Part shown: positions 38,981 to 47,898 of the stretch, piece after piece | How the letters are laid out: each line of letters begins with the position of its first letter | How positions within the stretch are numbered: the first letter of the stretch is position 1 | NCBI GenBank assembly: GCA_028277185.1 | Contig: JANQGQ010000031.1 | Coordinates: forward strand, 62,001 to 126,000 | Length of the DNA: 64,000 nt | DNA from: Woeseiaceae bacterium | GTDB lineage: Bacteria > Pseudomonadota > Gammaproteobacteria > Steroidobacterales > Woeseiaceae | Reading direction: 5' to 3' | The notes under the pieces: generated by a model | The model's input: the letters and a program-made list of their open reading frames with translations, nothing else | What the model was told of the DNA's origin: nothing | The model's database searches: none | Position numbers and translations under genes: made by a program

Positions 38981-39149
38981 GACGCACCTCGAGCATGGCT
39001 GAACGCGGGATTTGCTGCCAGATTGGACCGCCTTGCCCCTATATCGGCCAAAATTGCGCCGACTTTAGAGAAGTCTGTCGAAAGCGGAAATCGAGTACCC
39101 CAGTCGGCTCATGGTCTGACAGAGATTCAATCGAAATACGGCGCGCTCA
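38981..39149. other. Spacer at the left edge of the metal-uptake module
   Basis: 169 bp with no gene. I compared it by eye with the 3' end of tRNA-Ser (49393-49483), looking for the second copy expected if an island had integrated there, and found none. Confidence 0.4.
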
Positions 39150-40616
39150 TCATCTCCTGCGCCGTAAATCGAGCATGAGTCCTATCCCACCCATCAAGAC
39201 CAGACAAAACAGAACCACAAGCGACACGATCAAGTTCTGCGCCTCGCGCCCGAGCGGAAACAGGAAGTTCCATTTGTGGAGATAGGAAAAGCTCCATTGT
39301 TCTGGTTTCGCATGGTCGGGCGTGCGGTCGGCGAGCACGCCGCTCGTGGTGTCGACGAAGATCGTCGCGTTGACCGGGGCGCCATAGTCAAGCCGCCAGA
39401 CCGGCAGACGCTTGTTGCGGAAATCGTATTGCGGCCCAAACCGGGTGACGAGTTCGGCGTGGTGGATCGCGCTTCGTGAGACGCCGGTGAAGCGCTCGCC
39501 CAGCTGCAGAGCGATCTCGCGGTCGCCATCCTCGAACGGTGCGCCCGTCGCTGCGTCGATATATAGCGCTGGCCCTGAACGCTCGACGCCGTTAAAGCGG
39601 GCGTTGCGGATCTCCGACGGAGTTTCGGGGCCGCCGCGGCGGGGCGGCGCCAGCCCCAGGCGATAAAGAAGCCGCCCTTCGGCGTCTTCGATGATGGAAA
39701 CCGTCGATATGTTGAGCCCGGCGCTCAGTTCCGCCCATTGGTCCTCAATGGGGAATGTGACGCCAGCGAGGGTGATCGGCGGTGAAAGCGTAAGGGTTTT
39801 TACTGGCGGCGTCGCTGCATACTGAATGAGGTGAAAGAGTCCGCTCGACGCAAACATTAAAAGCGGCAGCGCCGCCGCGTAACCGGCGATGCGGTGCCAG
39901 CCGCGCATGCCGGGCGCGCGCGCCTTGCGGCGGATTAGCGCGATCATGGCGATTCCGGTGACCGCCAGCGCCAGGAGCGATCCGACGAACAGCCCCATCA
40001 GGATGACCCGCGCCCAGTCCGCCTGGGCGGGAAACCAGCTCCAGGTGTGAAACCAGCGAAAGCCGGTTTGCAGGACGGTTTTGAAGCTGTTGTCGACACC
40101 CGCCGCCGCATTGGTTTCCGTGTAGACATAGATGGCGAGATTGTCGGGCCTGTCGAAGGTGACCTTGTAGACCGGCAGCAGGCGATTGACCCATGGGTAG
40201 CTCGGCGTGAAATCGTGGATCCACTCGACGGCGCGCACCGGCGCCGTTGCGCGCGTGTAATGGCGCGCGAGAAACACGGCATGCGCTTCGTCATGGTTCG
40301 CAAGTTCCGCGCCGTCCTCGAGACGGAAATAGCGCCGCGGCGTCTGGGGGTCTTCCGTCACCTGCAGGAGGCTCCCGTTCTCCCCAGGGACGATGCGGAT
40401 GGCGGCGGCCTGCGTGACGCCCGCTTCGGCCAGAGTTTCATGGATCGGCCGGACGCCAGCGAGATCGACCGGATGAGAGGGCGGGTAGAACACCGCCTGC
40501 TGGGGCCCCCAGGTGGTCATGATCGGATGCAGGAGACCCGAGCCGCCCCAGAGCAACAGCCCGGTCCCGCCGAGTATGGCGAGGAGACGGTGCAGTTTTA
40601 TCGACAGGATGCGCAT
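39150..40616 (-). CDS. PepSY-domain membrane protein (metal-uptake associated)
   Basis: A 488-residue PepSY-associated transmembrane protein. Membrane segments are near 10-32 (LHRLLAILGGTGLLLWGGSGLL), 197-220 (VILMGLFVGSLLALAVTGIAMIA), 240-260 and 465-485. Large periplasmic loops carry PepSY units. Such proteins accompany TonB receptors and are thought to reduce or release metal from its carrier; paired His residues in the membrane segments (for example LHPIM and HLIQYA) could bind haem. The ATG at 40614-40616 has GGAGAG upstream and is preferred over a longer frame. It ends a minus-strand run behind a TonB receptor (29 bp). Confidence 0.8.
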   Translation of the reverse strand: MRILSIKLHRLLAILGGTGLLLWGGSGLLHPIMTTWGPQQAVFYPPSHPVDLAGVRPIHETLAEAGVTQAAAIRIVPGENGSLLQVTEDPQTPRRYFRLEDGAELANHDEAHAVFLARHYTRATAPVRAVEWIHDFTPSYPWVNRLLPVYKVTFDRPDNLAIYVYTETNAAAGVDNSFKTVLQTGFRWFHTWSWFPAQADWARVILMGLFVGSLLALAVTGIAMIALIRRKARAPGMRGWHRIAGYAAALPLLMFASSGLFHLIQYAATPPVKTLTLSPPITLAGVTFPIEDQWAELSAGLNISTVSIIEDAEGRLLYRLGLAPPRRGGPETPSEIRNARFNGVERSGPALYIDAATGAPFEDGDREIALQLGERFTGVSRSAIHHAELVTRFGPQYDFRNKRLPVWRLDYGAPVNATIFVDTTSGVLADRTPDHAKPEQWSFSYLHKWNFLFPLGREAQNLIVSLVVLFCLVLMGGIGLMLDLRRRR

Positions 40617-40645
40617 TATTTCTCTCCGTATGCGGAAGGGTTTCG

Positions 40646-42805
40646 TCAAAACGCGACGGAGAGGCCGCCGAAGACGGCGCGTCCCTGTCCCGGCGTGAAG
40701 ACCCGGGCGTTTTCGAGGGACTGGTTAGCGACGGTCGAGACGTTGGAGATATAGACCTCGTCGGTCAGGTTCTCCGCAGACACGAACAGGCGCGCATTGT
40801 CAGTGATGTCATAACCCGCCGTGACGCCGACGAGCTCATATCCGGGAACCTCGACCGTATTGGCGAAGTCGACGAACGGCCCTTCCGGAATCCATCGGAA
40901 GTTAACGGCGGCATACCAGCGGTCTCTTTCAAGGCGCAGTTCGGAGACGTGAACCTGCTCCGGGACGCCCGCGAGACGGTTGCCGTCGAAGGCGAACACC
41001 TGGTCATTGAGGTCCCGGGGATCACTTGCGAAGAAGAAGTCGTTATAGGTGTAGATGTTGCGCCAGATCAGCTCGCCGCCCGTCTCCTCGAGGGCTGCCG
41101 GCGTCAGAACGAGATCGACGCCAAGCTCGATTCCCTGATGGACCGTTTCATCGGCGTTGAAAGTGGCGGAGACGAAGCTGCCGAAGCGCGGTTGCGCCAG
41201 ATCGATGAACTCGTTCTCGACCCAACTGCGGTAGACGGAGAAATCCCATGCGATCCGGCCTTGTTGCCCGCGTGTCCCGGCCTCGACGGTCCAGGCTTCC
41301 TGCGCTTTGAGCGGGGTGAAGTCGAGCACGCCGCCTGCTGTGAGGTCCGATATCCCCGCCGGTTCGAAACCGCGGTTGACGTTGAAGAAAAGCTGGGCGT
41401 TGTCGTCGACGTCCCAGAGCAGGGCAAAGCGGGGATTGATCTGGGATTCGGTCACTTCGCCGTCGACGGCGTTGAGGACATTGTCGCTGTCGCGACGGGT
41501 GTTGAGATACTGAAGGCCGATAATGGCGGTTACGTCTTTGGTGAGCGAAATCTCCGCCTGTCCGTAGACCAGCACATTGCGGGCGTCCTGATCGCTGCGG
41601 CTCGAAAGAGTGCCGCGTTGGCCGAAGTCGTTCTCGAACCGGCGGGCATCGTTGTCGGACGCGGCGATCTCTGCGCCGATGACCCAGTCGACATAGACCC
41701 CCGCGACGTCGCTGTCGCCGGCAAGCCGCAGGAAGCCGCCAATCTCATGCTCTTCCTGCACGATAATGCCGGCGAACCGGGTGATCGCGTGATCGAGATC
41801 GCGCAGCGCATACCATGCGCCCGCCTCCAGCGTCAGTGCATCGAGCGGAACGACCGTTTTGTTGGCGATGCGGAAGACATCGAGATTCCGGTCCCAGTCG
41901 TCCGCTTCGGGACCCGGGTCCAGCACCGTCACCGGCCCCCTTGGAAAGAAGGGACCGATCGTTACCGGACGGCCCGCCGCCGTTGGATTGGCGAGAGCGT
42001 CGTCGAGCGCCTGGCTCCCCGCCAGTTCGAAATTGTCGCTGAGCGCGGTGAGATAGACGCGCGTTTCGGCGCCGTTGTCGAACTTGCGGCCAAGATTGGA
42101 ATGTCCGTACACGCCGCGCACATCGGAGTGGTCGCGATAGCCGTCCGAGCGCAGGCCCGTCACGCCACCATAGAAATCCCACTTGTCTCCGGCGTGGGCG
42201 ACGCTTGCGCTCGCGCGTGCCGTGGCGAAACTTCCCCCTTCGGCGCGAAACGTGAAGGCCTCCTCGCGCGTGCGGCCCGTGGGCGTGACGATATTGATCG
42301 CGCCGCCGAGAGATGCCGCGCCGTAGCGCAGGCCGTTAGCGCCCTTGAAGACTTCGATATAGTCGATCGTCAGCGGATCGACTTCCTGAAATTCCGTGCT
42401 GCCGCTCGCCCGCGAGATCAGCACGCCGTCGCGACGCACGCTGATTCCCCGCCGCTCGAAACTGGAGTTGAGGCCTGATCCCCGGATGGAGATGCGGGTT
42501 TCGCGTTGCGCCGACGTGTCGGCAAAGACGCCAGGCGTGAAGATCAGCGTATCGCCGATGCTCTGGGCGAAATCGTCGAGAAAGACCTTCGCCTCCACCA
42601 GCCCGACGCCGCCGGGCACGCGTTCCAGTACATCGCGAGCCGCCGCCGCCCTTGGCGCGGTCAGGGAGGGTCGCTCTCCGATAACGGTGATTTCATCGAG
42701 GACGGTCTTCTGGCCGACGCCTTGCGCAAAAGTGCTGGCCGGCAGGTAAACGATAACGGCGCCGACAAGAAGGCGGGCCGCGAATGCAGCAGGTTTCGTA
42801 GTCAT
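40646..42805 (-). CDS. TonB-dependent outer-membrane receptor
   Basis: A 719-residue receptor. It has a signal peptide (LLVGAVIVYLPASTFAQ, residues 12-28), a TonB box (LDEITVIGE, about 36-44), a plug domain with RISIRGSGLNSSFERRG and IEVFKGANGLRYGAASLGGA, and a 22-strand barrel ending in Phe (GGLSVAF). No STN signalling domain is present. Position between a DUF2946 gene and a PepSY gene points to a metal chelate as substrate. The Zur-like operator upstream of the DUF2946 gene makes zinc the best guess; copper or an iron chelate remains possible. Confidence 0.88.
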   Translation of the reverse strand: MTTKPAAFAARLLVGAVIVYLPASTFAQGVGQKTVLDEITVIGERPSLTAPRAAAARDVLERVPGGVGLVEAKVFLDDFAQSIGDTLIFTPGVFADTSAQRETRISIRGSGLNSSFERRGISVRRDGVLISRASGSTEFQEVDPLTIDYIEVFKGANGLRYGAASLGGAINIVTPTGRTREEAFTFRAEGGSFATARASASVAHAGDKWDFYGGVTGLRSDGYRDHSDVRGVYGHSNLGRKFDNGAETRVYLTALSDNFELAGSQALDDALANPTAAGRPVTIGPFFPRGPVTVLDPGPEADDWDRNLDVFRIANKTVVPLDALTLEAGAWYALRDLDHAITRFAGIIVQEEHEIGGFLRLAGDSDVAGVYVDWVIGAEIAASDNDARRFENDFGQRGTLSSRSDQDARNVLVYGQAEISLTKDVTAIIGLQYLNTRRDSDNVLNAVDGEVTESQINPRFALLWDVDDNAQLFFNVNRGFEPAGISDLTAGGVLDFTPLKAQEAWTVEAGTRGQQGRIAWDFSVYRSWVENEFIDLAQPRFGSFVSATFNADETVHQGIELGVDLVLTPAALEETGGELIWRNIYTYNDFFFASDPRDLNDQVFAFDGNRLAGVPEQVHVSELRLERDRWYAAVNFRWIPEGPFVDFANTVEVPGYELVGVTAGYDITDNARLFVSAENLTDEVYISNVSTVANQSLENARVFTPGQGRAVFGGLSVAF

Positions 42806-42888
42806 GGGAACAGGTTTCTCTCTTCATCGCACGCAAGCGGGCACAGCGGCTCAGCGCGCGATATGAACGGTAAAGGCGATGGAAGGGT

Positions 42889-43293
42889 TCAGAGAGAAAT
42901 AGAGGGAGGCGCCCGCAGGCCCAGCGGCGGCCCTTGCGGGCGATAAACGAAGTCAATTTCAAAGCATGACGGCGTTATGTCCTGACGCACCAGGACGAGG
43001 ATGTGAGACGCCGGTTGGTATTCCGGCAACGGAACACCCTGGACGAGGATGCAGAGCGGACAATGCGTGGTATCGGGATGATCGTCCTGCTGTTCACCGA
43101 AGAAGTCCCGCAGCATGGCTTCGGCTTCGGCGCGCGCCTCTTCGGAAACCGCTCCCGAAGGCACGCAGAAAAAGCCGCTGATATCGAGGTTCGGGCGGGC
43201 GGCAAGCGCCATCGGCGTCGCCAATTGCGCAAAAAGCGCAAGGACGACGAGAAAGTGTCCCCAAAAAGAAAAGAGATTTCTACGCCCGCTCAA
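42889..43293 (-). CDS. DUF2946-family protein
   Basis: A 134-residue protein of the DUF2946 type. It has an N-terminal hydrophobic segment (HFLVVLALFAQLATPMALAA), a CPLC motif in THCPLCILVQG and a conserved C-terminal tail of Pro and Arg residues (RPQGPPLGLRAPP). Family members usually sit beside TonB receptors for metals and are thought to be periplasmic or membrane-tethered. The start is TTG at 43291-43293, supported by GGAGG six bases upstream; no in-frame ATG is available. The gene is 83 bp before the receptor and opens the minus-strand arm of the module. Confidence 0.75.
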   Translation of the reverse strand: MSGRRNLFSFWGHFLVVLALFAQLATPMALAARPNLDISGFFCVPSGAVSEEARAEAEAMLRDFFGEQQDDHPDTTHCPLCILVQGVPLPEYQPASHILVLVRQDITPSCFEIDFVYRPQGPPLGLRAPPSISL

Positions 43294-43763
43294 CCCACGC
43301 CTCCAACAACGACATGATATGGCGCTTACAATCGCATAGGGATACTACGCTCACTATTGTTGCCGCGGCTGATGACGACGTGCGTTGTGAACGCCGCAGT
43401 CGAGGCGTTGACGATGGTATACCGAAAGTCCCGCCCGAATGTAGCTGATTTTTTCCCAAGACGCCGATCCGGGCTCGCCTCTTCAACGCCACCTGTACGG
43501 CATAGATTCGTTATGTAATAATATAACATTACGCTGTCGGGTGTACTTGGTTTGATGCATGGGCGAGGGGCGGCAGCGCACGATAAATGCACCGCAAACG
43601 ATCCAATGACTGACAAATAAAGCCGCGTTCATATTTGCCGGTTTGCGTCTGGCTCTCTCTTCGGAATTCGGAACGGTGCAACCACACGCCGCCCCGCTCG
43701 GGGCGCGCCGCTAACCATCCACGTTCAAACTCACTCTCTGACTAACTGGGAATAACTAAGAGC
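43294..43763. other. Divergent regulatory region of the metal-uptake module
   Basis: 470 bp with no convincing gene; only short frames with no family resemblance or ribosome-binding site. It contains the Zur-like palindrome listed separately. A perfect hairpin (CGCCCCG, CT, CGGGGCG) also lies at 43690-43705, about 60 bp before the plus-strand receptor. Its AT content around 43500-43560 is well above the neighbouring sequence, as expected for promoters. Confidence 0.6.
43510..43532. promoter_or_regulatory. Zur-box-like palindrome (zinc uptake regulator site)
   Basis: The left half GTTATGTAATA (43510-43520), centre A43521 and right half TATAACATTAC (43522-43532) form a palindrome with 9 of 11 paired positions. 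The known E. coli Zur operator has halves GAAATGTTATA and TATAACATTTC. The right half here matches at 10 of 11 positions and the left at 8 of 11. It lies about midway between the two divergent transcription units, 217 bp from the DUF2946 start and 231 bp from the receptor start. Zur with zinc would repress both arms. Confidence 0.65.
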
Positions 43764-45698
43764 ATGCGTATTAAAGGACATAAAATACTGCTGTCCGGCG
43801 TCGCCATTTTGCCGCTTTGCGGCGCTGCGTTCGCGATGGAAATGGTAGCCGTTGAAGAGATTGTTGTTACCGCAACGACTCGGGAAGCCAATTTGCAAAC
43901 TGCACCGGCGAGTGTTTCTGTTGTTGATCAGGAAGAATTGATACTGCGGGCCGCGGCCGATCTTGCGCAGGCCTTGCAGGGCGAAGCGGGCGTACAGGTT
44001 TCCGGCGTAGGTCAATCGCGTAACGGCATCAGCCTGCGTGGGATGCATGTTGAGCATACGCTGTTCCTGCTCGACGGGCGCCGCATTGCATCGACGAATG
44101 CGATTATTGCGCATAGTGACTTCGAATTGACGTGGCTGCCGCCGGCGGCTATTGAACGGATCGAGGTTGTGCGTGGCCCGCTTTCGTCGCTCTACGGTTC
44201 TGACGCGCTTGGCGGTGTGGTGAATGTCATCACGAAAAGGCCGGGTGATGAGCTGACGGGCGCAATCAGTCTCAATAACAGTACGCCTTACAATTCCATA
44301 GGTGGCGAGGAAGTTAACGCCAATTTTTATGTGTCCGCACCGCTGGTCGAAGGCAAACTGGGCGTTTCTGTTTTTGGCGATTACTTCGATCGCGCCGAAC
44401 TTGCAAGCGATCTGAATGATGCAGTCTCCAACGTTGAAGCCCGCGAAGCGGCGACTGGACGTGTCAACCTTGTGTTTACGCCAACAGATAATCAGCAGGT
44501 CGATCTTATCTACTCGATCAGCGACGACCAGCGCTGGCGCAACTTTCAGCAGGGGGCTTCAGTCTTTCGCGGTGAAGATGATGTCACCATGGAGCAAATG
44601 GTTTTGAGCCACAAAGGCGACTGGAGCTGGGGCGGCACGCAACTCAACATCTATCGCAACGATGCGCTGCGCATCAATCAGCGCGATGGCATGCCAGGCA
44701 CCCGCGATCAGCAGGTGATTGACACCGCCATTGACGGCTACACCAATTTCAGTATTGGCGACAGGCATCACATTACGATTGGCGGGCAGGTTCGCGATGA
44801 GTTGCTTGAAGACGAGTATGTTGCGGAAGACGGTGATATTCGAGCGCAGCATCGCGCTGTCTTTATCCAGGATGAGGTCCAACTGACTGATCAGTTATCG
44901 CTGGTCGGCGGCTTTCGGGCGGACCATCATAGTTTCTTCGGCTGGGAGACCAGTCCGCGTGCTTACATCGTGTACGAACCGATTGATGGGCTTGTAGTAA
45001 AAGGCGGTTACGGTGAAGGCTTCAAAGCGCCTAGCTTGCGTGACCTGTCTCCGGACTTTGACGTCGCCATCGCCGGCGGCGCCATCAGGGTGATCGGAAA
45101 TGAAAATCTGCAGCCTGAACTTTCAAGAACCTACGAAGCGAGCATTAGTTATCAAACGGATACGTGGTCCGTTTCCGGCGGCGTTTTCAAGAACGAATTG
45201 GAAAACCTGATAGACACAACATGTATCGCCGGCAATTGCGGCGTGTTTTTTGGTCGTACGCTGCAATTCAATAATGTCGATCTCGCGGAGATTCTTGGCG
45301 TTGAGGTGTCATTTAGCGCTGCATTGCCGGCGGGTTTTTCCATCGATGCCAACTATACGCATCTCGATACGGAGGATACGGCTACAGGGGAGAGGCTGCC
45401 AAACCGCGCTCGGCATAGCGCTTATGGCGCTTTGACGTGGACCGGCCAAAACGATCTGATGGTTCGGCTGCGTGCTCAGTATACCGGCGTTCAACGGGCC
45501 GAGGCTTTCGGCCCGGTGCAAATGTTGCCCGACTACGTTTTCGCCTTCGCGGAAGTGGCCTATCCGCTTCTCGATAACCTTCGGTTTGTCGCCGGCATAG
45601 ATAATGTCACGGATGTGCGGCTTGCAGAAGAATCGCCGCTGTTTGGCGTGAACATCCCGGGGCGTGAGTATCGCCTGTCCCTGTCATACGACTTCTAG
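43764..45698 (+). CDS. TonB-dependent outer-membrane receptor (probable zinc-uptake receptor)
   Basis: A 644-residue receptor of the vitamin B12/colicin-type group. It has a signal peptide (ILLSGVAILPLCGAAFAM, residues 8-25), a TonB box EEIVVTATTRE (about 31-41), a plug with ISLRGMHVEHTLFLLDGRR and IERIEVVRGPLSSLYGSDALGG, and a barrel ending YRLSLSYDF. Paired histidines in predicted loops (DRHHIT and DHHSFFG) could bind a metal. Its base composition is visibly more AT-rich than the 20-35 kb region. It starts 231 bp after the Zur-like site and is followed 37 bp later by an ABC transporter operon. Confidence 0.88.
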   Translation: MRIKGHKILLSGVAILPLCGAAFAMEMVAVEEIVVTATTREANLQTAPASVSVVDQEELILRAAADLAQALQGEAGVQVSGVGQSRNGISLRGMHVEHTLFLLDGRRIASTNAIIAHSDFELTWLPPAAIERIEVVRGPLSSLYGSDALGGVVNVITKRPGDELTGAISLNNSTPYNSIGGEEVNANFYVSAPLVEGKLGVSVFGDYFDRAELASDLNDAVSNVEAREAATGRVNLVFTPTDNQQVDLIYSISDDQRWRNFQQGASVFRGEDDVTMEQMVLSHKGDWSWGGTQLNIYRNDALRINQRDGMPGTRDQQVIDTAIDGYTNFSIGDRHHITIGGQVRDELLEDEYVAEDGDIRAQHRAVFIQDEVQLTDQLSLVGGFRADHHSFFGWETSPRAYIVYEPIDGLVVKGGYGEGFKAPSLRDLSPDFDVAIAGGAIRVIGNENLQPELSRTYEASISYQTDTWSVSGGVFKNELENLIDTTCIAGNCGVFFGRTLQFNNVDLAEILGVEVSFSAALPAGFSIDANYTHLDTEDTATGERLPNRARHSAYGALTWTGQNDLMVRLRAQYTGVQRAEAFGPVQMLPDYVFAFAEVAYPLLDNLRFVAGIDNVTDVRLAEESPLFGVNIPGREYRLSLSYDF

Positions 45699-45735
45699 GG
45701 CCGGCGCGGCACCAATAGAAAGGAAGCGAGAGATC

Positions 45736-46461
45736 ATGCTTGAAGCGAAGAATCTGTCGAAGTCGTTTGGCGCGGTGAACGCGCTGAACGATCTGAACCT
45801 CAGCGTTCAGGAAGGTGAAATCCTGTGCCTGTTGGGCGCCAATGGCGCTGGAAAGACCACGGCAATCAATTTGTTTCTTGGCTTTCTCGAGCCAAGCTCG
45901 GGCGAGGCGCTGATCGACGGTGTCGCTGCGCATCAGGACCCGGCAGGCACGAAAGCCAAACTCGGCTATATCCCTGAACAGGTTGCGCTTTATCCGCAGC
46001 TTTCCGGCCTCGAGAACCTCGATTACTTCCTCCGCCTTGCCGGGGTGAAGGCGAAAGAGACCGAGCTTCTGGAAGCGCTGGAAGCGGCCGGGCTCGAACG
46101 CGCCGCCGCCCGGCGCAAAGCGGGCACGTATTCCAAGGGCATGCGCCAGAAGGTGGGCATTGGTATTGCGCTCGCCAAAAAAGCGCCGGTGTTGTTGCTC
46201 GATGAGCCGCTCTCCGGTCTCGATCCGTCTGCGGCCAATGGTTTGTGTGGATCGTTACGACAGCTACGCGATAACGGGCGCGCGATTTTGATGGCCACCC
46301 ATGATGTATTCCGCGCCAAGGAAGTCGGCACAAGGATCGGCATCATGAAAGGCGGGTACCTTGTTGATCAGCTTGAAGCCGACAAACTGGATGCGCGCGA
46401 AATTGAGCAGATCTATCTCTCCCATATGCATGACGGCGCCGACGCCGCAGATGCAGCGTAG
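45736..46461 (+). CDS. ABC transporter ATP-binding protein
   Basis: A 241-residue ABC ATPase. It has Walker A GANGAGKTT (34-42), Q-loop near IPEQVALYP (79-87), the signature YSKGMRQK (132-139; a diverged LSGGQ), Walker B PVLLLDEPLSGLD (151-163) and switch His ATHD. The diverged signature is typical of ABC-2 type systems such as NosF/YhaQ. The start at 45736 has GGAAGCGAGA upstream. It is followed by two DUF3526 membrane proteins, and no periplasmic binding protein gene is present. The receptor upstream suggests a trans-envelope metal uptake unit. Confidence 0.9.
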   Translation: MLEAKNLSKSFGAVNALNDLNLSVQEGEILCLLGANGAGKTTAINLFLGFLEPSSGEALIDGVAAHQDPAGTKAKLGYIPEQVALYPQLSGLENLDYFLRLAGVKAKETELLEALEAAGLERAAARRKAGTYSKGMRQKVGIGIALAKKAPVLLLDEPLSGLDPSAANGLCGSLRQLRDNGRAILMATHDVFRAKEVGTRIGIMKGGYLVDQLEADKLDAREIEQIYLSHMHDGADAADAA

Positions 46462-46473
46462 GGAGGGACGGTG

Positions 46474-47898
46474 ATGATATCCGCGATTGCTCATAAAGAG
46501 CTGAAAACCTATTTGCGCAGCGGAGTCTTTCTTGCGGTAGCGGCGGCGCTGACCGGGCTGATCGTCATGTCCGTCATTCTGTCCGTTCAACGTGTAACCG
46601 CGTTTGAACATGAACGCGCAAGCGCCGTGGCTGCTGACCGCACTATCTGGGACGAGCAAGGCGTAAAGAACCCCCATGGCGCTGCGCATTTCGCTCGCTA
46701 TGCGTTCCGGCCGACGCCGACGCTGGCGGCCTTTGATCCGGGTGTTTCAGATTACGCCGGCATGGCCCTTTGGATGGAAGCGCATTATCAGAATCCGGCC
46801 GTTTTCCGCCGGGCTGAAGAGCGGGGAGATACCGGCTGGATCGCGTCGCTGTCGCCGGCCTGGATCCTGCAGACGATGACGCCGTTATTCATTTTTCTCG
46901 TGTTGTTCGGCGCCATCGCCGGGGAACGTGAAAGTGGGACCTTGCGCCAGAATGCAGCGCTCGGCGTCGGTCCGCGCGTCCTTGCCGGCGGCAAGCTTGG
47001 CGGCGCGGCGCTCAGCCTTGGCGTCGTTATTGCGCCGGTATTGGCAGGGGCGTTGTTTGTCGCCGCGGGTGCGGACGGGGCCGTAACCCTCGAGGACAAT
47101 GCGCTGCGGATCGCAGGCCTTACGCTCGCCTATGGGGTGTTTCTGTTGGCGGCCGGCGCTATTGCGATCGGTGTCTCCGCTCTCTGCCGGGACCGGCGCA
47201 GCGCGCTGATTGCGCTTGTCTCAATCTGGGCGGTGAGCTTTGTCTTTACGCCGCGCCTTGCCGGCGACATCGCCGCGAGCGCCCATCCTGAACCAGACGC
47301 CGGTGCGCTCACCGCGGCGCTACAGAAAGCGGCGCGTGGGCTCGGCGCCGATGCGGAGGCGATGGCGGCGTTGCCATCCGACGCCATGGCTGAATACGGC
47401 GTTGCGCAGATGGAAGACCTGCCGATCAACTTCCTCGGTTATCGCCTGCAAAGAGCGGAGGAGTACGCCTATGATCTGTTCGCAGAGATTTATGGGCAGC
47501 TTGGCGCAGTTCATGATGCGCAGGAGCGTATTTTGGATGCGGCGTCGGTCATCTCACCGGTGATTGCCGTAAAACGTCTGTCGAGCGGGCTTGCCGGTGT
47601 CGACCGTCTGCATCAACAAGCTTTCATTGATGGTGCTGAAGAGCATCGCCGCAAGATTGTCGAACAGCTCAATCGCGATTTCATGATCAATGGCGCAGAT
47701 GCGGTGGGCGCTGCTTATACCGCGGACGAAGATTTGTGGCGCCAGATCGAGGATTTTGATCATAGGGCATTGTCGTTCAGGGTTGTCGCGGGAAGCTACG
47801 TATCCAGCGCATTGGTCCTGCTTGCCTATCTGCTGGGGAGTATTGTCTTTGTCCGTTGGGCAGTGGCGCGCGCACAAAAGCGAGTAGTTCAGTCATGA
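46474..47898 (+). CDS. ABC transporter permease, DUF3526 type (first of two)
   Basis: A 474-residue ABC-2-like permease. An N-terminal helix (SGVFLAVAAALTGLIVMSVIL, about 17-37) is followed by a large extracytoplasmic domain. Helices then run between 140 and 270 (LFIFLVLFGAIAGERESGTLRQ marks the conserved coupling region), a second soluble part follows, and a last helix lies near 445-465. The DUF3526 architecture with an extracytoplasmic insert is seen here. The ATG at 46474 has GGAGG 7 bp upstream; a GTG at 46471 is less likely. Its stop overlaps the next start (ATGA). Confidence 0.82.
   Translation: MISAIAHKELKTYLRSGVFLAVAAALTGLIVMSVILSVQRVTAFEHERASAVAADRTIWDEQGVKNPHGAAHFARYAFRPTPTLAAFDPGVSDYAGMALWMEAHYQNPAVFRRAEERGDTGWIASLSPAWILQTMTPLFIFLVLFGAIAGERESGTLRQNAALGVGPRVLAGGKLGGAALSLGVVIAPVLAGALFVAAGADGAVTLEDNALRIAGLTLAYGVFLLAAGAIAIGVSALCRDRRSALIALVSIWAVSFVFTPRLAGDIAASAHPEPDAGALTAALQKAARGLGADAEAMAALPSDAMAEYGVAQMEDLPINFLGYRLQRAEEYAYDLFAEIYGQLGAVHDAQERILDAASVISPVIAVKRLSSGLAGVDRLHQQAFIDGAEEHRRKIVEQLNRDFMINGADAVGAAYTADEDLWRQIEDFDHRALSFRVVAGSYVSSALVLLAYLLGSIVFVRWAVARAQKRVVQS

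Noticed and set aside
38981-39149. Second attachment site (copy of the tRNA-Ser 3' end) at the left edge of the zinc module
   Set aside because: No stretch like GGTGGGATTCGAACCC was found, so tRNA-site-specific integration is not shown.
43326-43616. A 96-codon minus-strand frame in the divergent metal region
   Set aside because: It would cover the Zur-like site, lacks a ribosome-binding site and shows no family resemblance.
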